Shown: positions 34,503-42,055 of the stretch, piece by piece
Layout: the number at the start of each line of letters is the position of its first letter
Numbering within the stretch: the first letter of the stretch is position 1
NCBI GenBank assembly: GCA_007695115.1
Contig: REEK01000103.1
Location: 1-45,897 of the forward strand
Source: Sphaerobacteraceae bacterium
Lineage (GTDB): Bacteria; Chloroflexota; Chloroflexia; Thermomicrobiales; Thermomicrobiaceae
Length of the DNA: 45,897 nucleotides
Direction of reading: 5' to 3'
Notes under the pieces: generated by a model
What the model was told of the DNA's origin: nothing
The model's database searches: none
What the model saw: the letters and a program-made list of their open reading frames with translations, nothing else
Translations under genes and position numbers: made by a program

Positions 34503-35849
34503 ATGGCCAAAGAAGTCCTCATGCCCCGTATGGGCTATGACATGGATGAGGGCACCCTCCTGCGGTGGCTGAAAGGCGTCGGTGACACGATCGAGCGTGG
34601 CGAGCCGATTGCCGAGATTGAAACAGACAAGACGAACCTGGAAATCGAGTCCTTCGAGGGCGGCGTAATCCATAAATTCCTGATCGACGAGGGCGATACC
34701 GTCCCTGTCGGACAGGCGATTGCGCTGGTCGGCGAAGAAGGCGAAGAGATCGCCGACGATGCTGGCTCGAGCGCTTCTGCCGACAGCGGTGCTGCTGAGG
34801 AAGAAGTGGTTCAGGAAGCTGCGAAGAGTGCACCGACAGCTCAATCTGAAGAGCCGGCTGTTTCGACTGCCTCGACCAACGGCGCAAGTGATCAGCCCGC
34901 TGCCCAGCAGCAGGTCGCTGATCGAAAACCGGGCGAGCGTGTTCGCGCCTCGCCACTGGTGCGTCGTCTTGCCGCTGAGCACGGACTGAACCTGCATCAG
35001 GTCAACGGTACCGGGCCCGGTGGTCGTATCGTCAAGGACGATGTGATGCCGCTGATCGGCACCGGACAGGCTCAGCAGCCAGCTGCTCAGCCCGAGGCGC
35101 AGGAAGCCCCGGCTCCGGCCGCTTCCGCTGATGTCTTTAGCGAGGATGGCGTGGAGTCCGAACTGCACGACCTCAGCCGCTTGCGGAAGACGATTGCCAA
35201 GCGGATGACCGAGAGCTTCTCGCAGCAGCCGCACTTCTACGTGTCGAACACGATCGACATGGGTGATGCGATGAAGCTGCGCAAGCAGATCAACGCGCAG
35301 GTCGAAGACGATACCCAGAAGGTGTCCGTCAACGATCTGGTGGTCAAGGCAACCGCGCTGGCGCTGCGCAAGTTCCCGATGCTCAACGCTGCCTACGCCG
35401 GTGATCAGGTCAAAGTGTACAAGCGGATCGACATCAACATCGCGATTGCTGTCGACGGCGGACTTGTCAGCCCGTTTATACCGGACGCAGACAACAAGCC
35501 GATCGGGCAGATCGCGGCGATGGCCAAGGATCTGGCAAAGCGGGCTCGCGAGGGAGGCCTGACCCCTGAGGAGTATCAGGGCGGCACCTTCACCACGAGC
35601 AACCTCGGAATGTTCGATGTTGACCGGTTCATCGCGATCATCAACCCGCCACAGGCCGGCATTCTGGCCATTGGCAGCATCGCGAAGCAGGCTGTCTGGG
35701 ATGATGACCGGGAAGAGTTCGTTCCGAAGGACATCATGAACGCCACGATCTCCGCTGACCATCGGGTCACGGATGGCGTAGCGGCCGCGCAGTTCCTGCA
35801 GGAAGTCAAGCGACTGCTGCAGAACCCGATGCTGTTGCTGGTGAGCTAG
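34503..35849 (+). CDS. pdhC: 2-oxoacid dehydrogenase E2 (dihydrolipoyl acyltransferase)
   Basis: The 448-residue core acyltransferase of the complex. Domains in order: one lipoyl domain with Lys43 in IETDKTNLE; an alanine/glutamate/serine-rich linker; an E1/E3-binding domain (RASPLVRRLAAEHGLNLHQV near 147-180); a second linker; the catalytic domain (about 218-448) with HRVTDG (His420, Asp424). It transfers the acyl group from lipoate to coenzyme A. GAGGAG stands 6 bases before the ATG. It ends the operon, with a strong terminator 31 bases later. Confidence 0.96.
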   Translation: MAKEVLMPRMGYDMDEGTLLRWLKGVGDTIERGEPIAEIETDKTNLEIESFEGGVIHKFLIDEGDTVPVGQAIALVGEEGEEIADDAGSSASADSGAAEEEVVQEAAKSAPTAQSEEPAVSTASTNGASDQPAAQQQVADRKPGERVRASPLVRRLAAEHGLNLHQVNGTGPGGRIVKDDVMPLIGTGQAQQPAAQPEAQEAPAPAASADVFSEDGVESELHDLSRLRKTIAKRMTESFSQQPHFYVSNTIDMGDAMKLRKQINAQVEDDTQKVSVNDLVVKATALALRKFPMLNAAYAGDQVKVYKRIDINIAIAVDGGLVSPFIPDADNKPIGQIAAMAKDLAKRAREGGLTPEEYQGGTFTTSNLGMFDVDRFIAIINPPQAGILAIGSIAKQAVWDDDREEFVPKDIMNATISADHRVTDGVAAAQFLQEVKRLLQNPMLLLVS

Positions 35850-35880
35850 CGGCGCTGCAAGCATCGTAGATATGAATCAG

Positions 35881-35915
35881 AAACGGGACGGCCATATCGG
35901 CCGTCCCGTTTTGTT
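35881..35915 (+). terminator. Strong rho-independent terminator of the dehydrogenase operon
   Basis: AAACGGGACGGCC (35881-35893), loop ATATC, GGCCGTCCCGTTT (35899-35911) form a 13-bp perfect stem, followed by a T-rich run. A textbook terminator. Confidence 0.92.
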
Positions 35916-35960
35916 GTGTCTGGGGTGACCGTTGTGTGCCGGGCCAGCATCGCGAAGAAG

Positions 35961-36090
35961 CTGTCATCCCGAGCTTGCCGAGGGATCTGAGACGTTCGCA
36001 GGCGGTCCTCCTCTGGTCACACGTCTACGCTAGCGACGTCTGAGATCTCTCCACGCTGGTCGAGATGACAGAATGGGTCGAGATGACAGA
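35961..36090. repeat. Imperfect palindromic intergenic repeat
   Basis: The left arm (35961-35994) begins CTGTCATCCCGAGC and ends GATCTGAGACG. The right arm (36037-36071), read in reverse complement, begins CTGTCATCTCGACC and ends GATCTCAGACG. The arms are about 34 bp with a few mismatches around a 42-base centre. GTCGAGATGACAGA is repeated directly at 36059-36072 and 36077-36090. Such intergenic repeats beginning TGTCATCC occur in many copies in some Chloroflexota and related genomes, by recollection; copy number here cannot be tested. Confidence 0.65.
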
Positions 36091-36127
36091 GAGGGGCGGG
36101 TCGATATGGCAATGATATGGATATCTG

Positions 36128-37198
36128 CTATTCCGGTGCCTCGTGGGGAATGACCTGGCGGGCGATACCGCCGCCGATCAGGCGATTGCCGCTATAGAGC
36201 ACCACTGCCTGCCCAGTGGCCAACGGCGGACCCGGCTCGATGAAATCCACTCGGTCACCATCCAGGCGAACCGGAAAACGCGGCCCCTGATAGCGAACGC
36301 GGGCTTCGATGTCGTCGGGAATCTCGCTGTGCCAGATCGGGTCTTCCAGAACCGCTGCACTGGTGAGGATTCGATCCCTGGTGGCAACTCGAACCGCACC
36401 CGACTCCGGATCGATCGACGAAACGAACTTGCGCTCCGGTGTTGTGACATTCCATTGCAGACCCCGACGCTGTCCGATGGTGACATAGGCGATCCCCGGA
36501 TGCTCGCCGACGATGCGCCCACCTTCGTCGATCATCGGGCCCGGCTTACCGGTCTCCGGACGAGCTTCCGACACCAGATTGCCGACGCCCCCTGCGGTCT
36601 TTGCGAAGCAGAGGTCGACGGAGGATGCCTTGCTGTGGACATGCAGGTTTCCCGAGAGTGCAAGATCGCGGACGGTCTGCTTGTCCATCTCGCCAAGCGG
36701 AAATTGCAGGCGGGAGAGATCGTCATGGGTCAGTCGATAGAGTGCGTATGACTGATCACGCCGCGGGTCTTCGCCCTCGGCCAGAAACCACTTTTCGTCA
36801 TGCCAGACTCTTCGAACGTAGTGTCCAGTAGCGACGTACTTGATGCCCAGCGAATCAGCCAGCTTGAGCAGGGCCGGAATCCGGACCCGGTGATTGCAAT
36901 TCAGACAGGGATTCGGGGTTCGGGCAGCGGCGTAGGAATCGATGGTGAACTGGGCCACCTCACGGGTGAAATCATCCCGGACATCTCGCACATAGAACGG
37001 TATGTCGACCCTGGCCGCAACCTGCCGGGCATCTTCGGCGGCCTGATCACCGCAGCAGATTCCCTCTTCGAGGCTTTCGGGATCGGAATCGAACAGGCGG
37101 AGATGGATCCCGATGGGATCCCATCCTTGCTGCTTGAATGTGAGTGCAGTGACCGCGCTATCGACTCCGCCGGAGAGCGCGACAAGTATCTTCGCCAT
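36128..37198 (-). CDS. mnmA: tRNA-specific 2-thiouridylase MnmA
   Basis: MnmA thiolates uridine 34 of Lys, Glu and Gln tRNAs with ATP and sulfur relayed from sulfurtransferases. The 356-residue protein has the PP-loop SGGVDS near residue 9, nucleophile Cys98 in NPCLNCN, and the second catalytic Cys197 in VDLCFAK. The conserved TIGQRRGL and a C-terminal beta-barrel are also present. The ATG at 37198 has only weak GAGAG upstream. It stands alone on the minus strand, downstream of the P450 gene and separated from it by a terminator. Confidence 0.97.
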   Translation of the reverse strand: MAKILVALSGGVDSAVTALTFKQQGWDPIGIHLRLFDSDPESLEEGICCGDQAAEDARQVAARVDIPFYVRDVRDDFTREVAQFTIDSYAAARTPNPCLNCNHRVRIPALLKLADSLGIKYVATGHYVRRVWHDEKWFLAEGEDPRRDQSYALYRLTHDDLSRLQFPLGEMDKQTVRDLALSGNLHVHSKASSVDLCFAKTAGGVGNLVSEARPETGKPGPMIDEGGRIVGEHPGIAYVTIGQRRGLQWNVTTPERKFVSSIDPESGAVRVATRDRILTSAAVLEDPIWHSEIPDDIEARVRYQGPRFPVRLDGDRVDFIEPGPPLATGQAVVLYSGNRLIGGGIARQVIPHEAPE

Positions 37199-37245
37199 GA
37201 GTTCGATCTCTCGTAGCTCGCTGATGAGCGACTAACAGAAATACA

Positions 37246-37275
37246 GAGGGGCAGCCGCTCGAAGCGCTGCCCCTC
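37246..37275 (-). terminator. Terminator of the P450 gene
   Basis: GAGGGGCAGC (37246-37255), a 10-base loop, GCTGCCCCTC (37266-37275) form a perfect 10-bp stem. It lies 28 bases beyond the P450 stop; leftward it is followed by a moderately T-rich TGTATTTCTGTT. Confidence 0.75.
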
Positions 37276-37303
37276 CGGAAGTATAGCAAAATCGGTCCGG
37301 GCG

Positions 37304-38578
37304 TTAATGCTGCGGCGCAAGCCGCAAATTGCTGGTCCTCACGTTCTGGATGATGAACCGGCTGCTCGGAGCGGTGGGCATCTGTGTCATATCGATCTCC
37401 AGGTCCTGCTCCGGAATATCGTATTCCATTTCGGAGACGAGTTTCCGGACTGCGACCTTCATCAGGTCGATCGTGATCCACTCTCCCGGGCACCGATGAT
37501 TGCGGTAGTGGTCGCCACCACCCTGGGGGATCAGGCTGTAGGCACTCTCATCCCACTCCTGGAATCGCTCTGGACGAAACTCATCCGGATCCTTCCAGGA
37601 CCGGGGATCGCGGTTGGTTCCGTGCAGATCGAGCATGACTTTGCGTCCTTTCGGAAACGTGAAGCCGCGCCACTGGAACTCCTTGCGGACCCTCGCCATC
37701 TGGAAGGGGAAGAACGGATAGTAGCGGCGGACTTCCTGAACGAAGTGCTCGATCTCGTCATCGCCAGCAGTCTCCAACTTCCGGCGAATCTCGGGATGTT
37801 CATGAAGGGCCAGGGCAGCAAAGACGATGAATCTTCCAATTGCCACAGTGGGACGCAGAATGTTGAGAAGGTCGACCGCGGCATGGCCTTTATCCATCAA
37901 CCTCCCTTTGAGATCCCGATGATTGGCAATGATGTAGAGCGCGGTTCCTTCCGGAACCTGTCGTTTCTTTTTCCTGACGTCTTCGATGATGTCGCTGATC
38001 CACTTTTCGGTTCGGTCTCGGGCGCTCCGACCTCGCCAGTGGTCCCGACCAACCGCTCCTGCTCCTTCGATCATCGCTGCGATATCGGCCGTTCGCTCTT
38101 CCACGTCGGCTTCCTCCAGCGGAACTCCGGTCCACTCGAACACGGCCCGTGCAATGACTTTCTCCGCTTCATCGAGAAGGACGATGTCGTCGCGCATCGT
38201 CTCCCACTTGATGGCAGCGTCATCCCAGTGCCGGGACATAGCATTCTTCATGTCTCTGAGGCGCGCCGGGGTCATCATCGACATGAACATCTGTTTGCGC
38301 CAGCGGTGCGCTTCGTCGTCGAGCCCCTGCACTCCGCCTTCACCGAGAAGTGTCCTATTGACCCGGCCAGGGGTTACACCTTTCCGCTCGAAGAGTTCTT
38401 CATCGTAGAACAGCTTCGATGCTTCTTCTCCACTTATGCAGATGACCTTGCGGAGCATGAGCCGGGTTTCGAAGATGTCTGACTGAAGTTCTCTCTGGCG
38501 GTTCCTGACGAACTGATACCCATCCGATGCGAGTGAAAGCGTGTTGTCGAATCCGGAATCCTGCGGGATCTGAGCCAC
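37304..38578 (-). CDS. CYP152-type cytochrome P450 (fatty-acid peroxygenase)
   Basis: A 424-residue P450 resembling the CYP152 peroxygenases (P450-BSbeta, SPalpha, OleT), which use hydrogen peroxide to hydroxylate or decarboxylate fatty acids. The heme thiolate motif is HRCPGEW with Cys363, preceded by IPQGGGDHY. The diagnostic Arg-Pro pair is R242-P243 (LRPTVAIGRF), at exactly the numbers of P450-BSbeta. The position equal to residue 85 in BSbeta is Gln84 (GVQGLDDEAH), as in hydroxylating members; OleT decarboxylase has His. I predict alpha/beta-hydroxylation rather than terminal-alkene formation. No redox partner gene is nearby, which fits a peroxygenase. GTG 38578 has AGGAG 6 bases upstream. 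Confidence 0.9.
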   Translation of the reverse strand: MAQIPQDSGFDNTLSLASDGYQFVRNRQRELQSDIFETRLMLRKVICISGEEASKLFYDEELFERKGVTPGRVNRTLLGEGGVQGLDDEAHRWRKQMFMSMMTPARLRDMKNAMSRHWDDAAIKWETMRDDIVLLDEAEKVIARAVFEWTGVPLEEADVEERTADIAAMIEGAGAVGRDHWRGRSARDRTEKWISDIIEDVRKKKRQVPEGTALYIIANHRDLKGRLMDKGHAAVDLLNILRPTVAIGRFIVFAALALHEHPEIRRKLETAGDDEIEHFVQEVRRYYPFFPFQMARVRKEFQWRGFTFPKGRKVMLDLHGTNRDPRSWKDPDEFRPERFQEWDESAYSLIPQGGGDHYRNHRCPGEWITIDLMKVAVRKLVSEMEYDIPEQDLEIDMTQMPTAPSSRFIIQNVRTSNLRLAPQH

Positions 38579-38844
38579 GGAACGCTCCTTTCAATCTGGA
38601 CGACGAAATACATAGCCGGAACGGACGTGTTGGTAGCTGGTCTCGCGCTAAAAGTGTGCCAGCGAAAATCAATTCGGTTGTCGGCTCTTCCATATCGTGC
38701 TCTTGCAGGGGCACCCGCGTCGGGAACGTTTCGTTGTTTCGGATGGATGATCTTGCACGGCAAAGATGACGCCTCGTATCTGACCACCGGGAACTCGGGT
38801 AGAATCCCGGATAGCGTGGTTTATCAAACTGGAAGGGGTCCTGA

Positions 38845-40104
38845 GTGAACGAGCAGGAGCAGAAAGCGTTCGACCTCGTTGAGGCGAGCGAGGCGAAACT
38901 TCTCGAGCGATACAAAACGGTGATCGGGGTCGATACCTCCGTGCCACCGGGAGATACCTACGAGGAACTCATCGACAAGCTGGAGCCGGAATTTCAGCGC
39001 CTCGGATTCAAGACCGAGCGGGTGACGATTCCCGAATCGGAGTACGCTCACATCCCCTTGCCGTTGAAGGGTCCTCGCACGAACCTGGTGGCAACACGAT
39101 CAACCGGCAAGGAGCCGATCACGATCTATGCCCATATGGACGTGGTTCCAGTGGAAGAGGCCTGGACTGAGGAGCCGTTCGGGGCTGAAGTCAAGGACGG
39201 CAAGATCTACGGACGTGGCACCGCGGACATGAAAGGTGCGATTGCCTCAGTACTGACCGCGGTGGAGTGCATGGACGAAGCCGGTGTGGAGCCGAACTTC
39301 GATTTGATCGTCTGCCTGTGCACTGACGAGGAAATCGGCGGCTATCCGGGTATCGAGTATCTGGCGAAGAAGGGGTACGTGAAGGGTCACATGCTCTGCC
39401 TCGAAGGCGGACAGGATCCGATGACCTGGCTCGGCTCGGCTGGAAGCGTTGATGTCACGATCACGGTCACTGGCGAGAGCTGTCATTCCGGGATGAACTA
39501 CCTCGGTATCAACGCGATCGATGCCATGATCCCCGTCTTGAACGAGCTGTACGAATTGAAGAAAGAGGTCGAGGTTCGGGAATCTGACTTGCCGGGGCCG
39601 CCGCACCCGAAGGCCCGCTCCTCGAAGATGACCCCGATGTTCAACTTCGCGATCATCAACGGGGGTGTGAAATCGAATATCGTCCCGGCAACCGCGACAT
39701 TGTTGATCAATCGGCGATTCATTCCCGAGGAAACGTACGAACAGGTAACGCAGGAGATCCAGGACGCCGTCGATCGCGCCAAAGAGAAAAGCCCGGCCAG
39801 AGCGATCGATGTCAGCTTCTATGATGTCTATCCGGCGATGAAGCTGGATCCGAACGGTCCCCGTATGGCCAAGATGAAGGAGTCCGTGCAACTGGTGCAG
39901 GGATACTCCGATGAAGAGTGGAAAGCATTCGCGGTTGCCGGATCTACGGACATGGCAAATGTTCAGCAGGTCATGGGCTGGACGGATATTCCGTTCCGTG
40001 GGCCAGGCCGGATGACGAGCCGGGCGCATGGTTCGGACGAGCATGTCTACGTCGAGGATGCCAAGGCGCATGTGAAGGAACTGATTCACTATCTTGCGTT
40101 CTAG
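38845..40104 (+). CDS. M20-family zinc peptidase/deacylase
   Basis: A 419-residue member of the ArgE/DapE/ACY1/CPG2 family, which removes acyl groups or cleaves dipeptides with two metal ions. Metal-site motifs are AHMDVV (His97), GRGTADMKG (Asp128) and CTDEEIGG (Glu162/163), plus a C-terminal GSTDMANV and GSDEHV. The middle lid domain carries the substrate-binding part. The exact substrate is not predictable. It starts with GTG at 38845, with GGAAGGGG about 6 bases upstream. It is divergent from the P450 gene. Confidence 0.9.
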   Translation: MNEQEQKAFDLVEASEAKLLERYKTVIGVDTSVPPGDTYEELIDKLEPEFQRLGFKTERVTIPESEYAHIPLPLKGPRTNLVATRSTGKEPITIYAHMDVVPVEEAWTEEPFGAEVKDGKIYGRGTADMKGAIASVLTAVECMDEAGVEPNFDLIVCLCTDEEIGGYPGIEYLAKKGYVKGHMLCLEGGQDPMTWLGSAGSVDVTITVTGESCHSGMNYLGINAIDAMIPVLNELYELKKEVEVRESDLPGPPHPKARSSKMTPMFNFAIINGGVKSNIVPATATLLINRRFIPEETYEQVTQEIQDAVDRAKEKSPARAIDVSFYDVYPAMKLDPNGPRMAKMKESVQLVQGYSDEEWKAFAVAGSTDMANVQQVMGWTDIPFRGPGRMTSRAHGSDEHVYVEDAKAHVKELIHYLAF

Positions 40105-40166
40105 GTGTCTCAAAGGGCAAGGCAACGATCGTTCCGTTTGAGTGATCGTTGAAATCTGCGAATCTT

Positions 40167-40198
40167 GACGAGCCAGGTCCGTTCGGGTCTGGCTCGTC
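40167..40198 (+). terminator. Possible terminator after the M20 peptidase gene
   Basis: GACGAGCCAG (40167-40176), a 12-base loop, CTGGCTCGTC (40189-40198) form a 10-bp perfect stem. A separate 8-bp CAACGATC/GATCGTTG stem lies just before it. No T tract follows. Confidence 0.45.
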
Positions 40199-40237
40199 GT
40201 CAGGAACTGGTAGCGAGCTACTCGACAGGGGGTCGGC

Positions 40238-40840
40238 GTGAGCAACGAACAATCCGGCGATGTGATTCTCGCCGGCGATAAGGTCTATCTCGGGCAGGTT
40301 CGCCGGGATCTGGCCCCCGTGTATCGCCGGTGGCTGAATGATCTGCGGGTCGCTCGAACGATGGGCATAATCAGCTATCAGGGTTTGCCGCTGACGGATG
40401 AAGATGAGTTCGACTGGTTTGATTCAGTTCGGGCAGACAAAGGCGAGGTTATGTTCGGCATCTATGAGCTCGGTGCTGGACGGCCAGTCGGCAACTGTGG
40501 ACTTTCCGAAACACGGATCCCAAACCGATCGGCTGAATTCGGAATTGCTATTGGTGAACAGGATGCTCGTGGAAAAGGCTACGGCACGGAAGCGACGCGG
40601 CTGGCGCTCGACTACGGCTTCAACATCCTCGGCTTGCACCATATCTGGCTGAAGTGTGTCGAATTCAACCATGCCGGTATTCGGGCGTATGAAAAGGCCG
40701 GATTCCAGCAGGCAGGCCGATTGCGCGAGGCCTGGCAACTCGGCGGCAAGCAGTATGATGTGCTTCTAATGGACGTCCTGGCTCGCGACTTCGAGAGCCC
40801 GGTCGTCAAGGAACTGCTCGATATACCCGGAGACGAGTGA
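40238..40840 (+). CDS. GNAT-family N-acetyltransferase (RimJ/RimL-like)
   Basis: A 200-residue acetyltransferase that transfers acetyl from acetyl-CoA to an amine, probably a ribosomal-protein terminus or small molecule. Motif A reads QDARGKGYGTEATRL, with a late FNHAGIRAYEKAGFQQAG that positions acetyl-CoA. The GTG start at 40238 follows AGGGGG by a few bases. It is 22 bp before the methyltransferase gene, which is on the same strand. Confidence 0.88.
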   Translation: MSNEQSGDVILAGDKVYLGQVRRDLAPVYRRWLNDLRVARTMGIISYQGLPLTDEDEFDWFDSVRADKGEVMFGIYELGAGRPVGNCGLSETRIPNRSAEFGIAIGEQDARGKGYGTEATRLALDYGFNILGLHHIWLKCVEFNHAGIRAYEKAGFQQAGRLREAWQLGGKQYDVLLMDVLARDFESPVVKELLDIPGDE

Positions 40841-40862
40841 CCGGCGACAGGGGGAGCGCGAT

Positions 40863-41606
40863 ATGGCAGACGCTACTGGCTGGATGGAAGACGATTCGCA
40901 GAAGTTCATCGAGCTGGGAGACCTGGTGGTTCCTTCCCGCTACGAACAGGCACGCCTGATCTGTGATCTGATCCCTGCATCTCCCGGAGACCATTTCATG
41001 GGCGTCGATATTGGCTGTGGTGAAGGGTTGCTTTCGAAAACAATTCTGGAGCGGTTTCCCGAAGCGCAGATGACGTTGCTGGATGGCTCCGAAGCGATGC
41101 TCACCCGGGCTGCCGAGAACCTCGGTGAGTACGCCTATCAGATCGATCTTCGTCAGTTCGACCTGAATCAGACGGACTGGCTGGATGAGCTTCCACGCCG
41201 GTTCCGGTGCATCGTGTCATCACTGGCGATTCATCATCTCGACGATGCGGGCAAACAGGCTCTGTATCAGGCGCTGTTCGATCATCTGGCCCCCGGTGGA
41301 GTGATGCTTATCGCTGATCTGGTGCATCCGCCAAACGAGCAGATCGCCGAAGCATGGGCCAATGAATGGGATCGGGATGTGCGGGAGCAGTCGCTGGCTC
41401 GTACGGGGTCTCTGCACGCGTTTGATCAGTTCCAGAATGGCTGGAATCACTATCGCACGCCGGATGTCGAGGTCGATAAACCGTCGCTGCTGCTCGAGCA
41501 GCTGCAGTGGCTGGAAGATATCGGGTTTGCCGGGGTCGGGTGCTTCTGGCTCCGGGCAGGGCATGCCGTATTCGGTGGATACCGGCCGGCTACAGATCGC
41601 GGTTGA
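40863..41606 (+). CDS. Class I SAM-dependent methyltransferase
   Basis: A 247-residue methyltransferase. Motif I is MGVDIGCGEGLLS (about residues 42-56), with LLDGSEAML as motif II and IHHLDD and GGVMLIADLVHP as motifs IV and V. The substrate is unknown. GGGGGAG precedes the ATG by about 6 bases. Its 3' end overlaps the convergent VOC gene by 17 bp. Confidence 0.88.
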   Translation: MADATGWMEDDSQKFIELGDLVVPSRYEQARLICDLIPASPGDHFMGVDIGCGEGLLSKTILERFPEAQMTLLDGSEAMLTRAAENLGEYAYQIDLRQFDLNQTDWLDELPRRFRCIVSSLAIHHLDDAGKQALYQALFDHLAPGGVMLIADLVHPPNEQIAEAWANEWDRDVREQSLARTGSLHAFDQFQNGWNHYRTPDVEVDKPSLLLEQLQWLEDIGFAGVGCFWLRAGHAVFGGYRPATDRG

Positions 41607-42042
41607 CGCTCTGATTGAGTTGGCGTAACGTCTCGGACCAGCGCGTTTGCGGTAGTTCGGTGTTGAGCTCGATCAGATTGCCGTCTGGATCACGAAGATG
41701 GGCCGACCGTATTCCGTGATCCGGCTGATCAGCCGGCGGGTTGACCAGTGTTGCTCCGTGCTCAATGAGCCGGTTGGCCCGGAAGTCGACGTCATCCACC
41801 GCGATGATCAGCATGACCGGATCCTGCCCCGATCGTTCCGTCGATTGATCGGCGGTGTCAACCATCTCCGCCATCCGCTGACGAGAGAAGATCGCCAGAT
41901 CGACTCCAGCGCCGGTATCGAGATCGGCATAGACACCATCCTCATCACCCCATCGAACCCGAAACTCCAGCGCATCCCGGTAGAACCGGAACAGCTCCGG
42001 ATACTGTCGGGTAAGCAGGCGGACATGGCTGAGTCGCATCAT
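41590..42042 (-). CDS. VOC-family (glyoxalase-like) protein
   Basis: A 150-residue vicinal oxygen chelate protein with two beta-alpha-beta-beta-beta modules. It begins MMRLSHVRLLTRQYPELFRF and ends with HLRDPDGNLIELNTEL, the usual metal-ligand Glu region. Family members bind small molecules, antibiotics or metals; specific function unknown. It lies 13 bp after the phosphorylase-like gene and likely shares its transcript. Confidence 0.88.
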   Translation of the reverse strand: MMRLSHVRLLTRQYPELFRFYRDALEFRVRWGDEDGVYADLDTGAGVDLAIFSRQRMAEMVDTADQSTERSGQDPVMLIIAVDDVDFRANRLIEHGATLVNPPADQPDHGIRSAHLRDPDGNLIELNTELPQTRWSETLRQLNQSVNRDL

Positions 42043-42055
42043 GGCTGGCTTCCGA

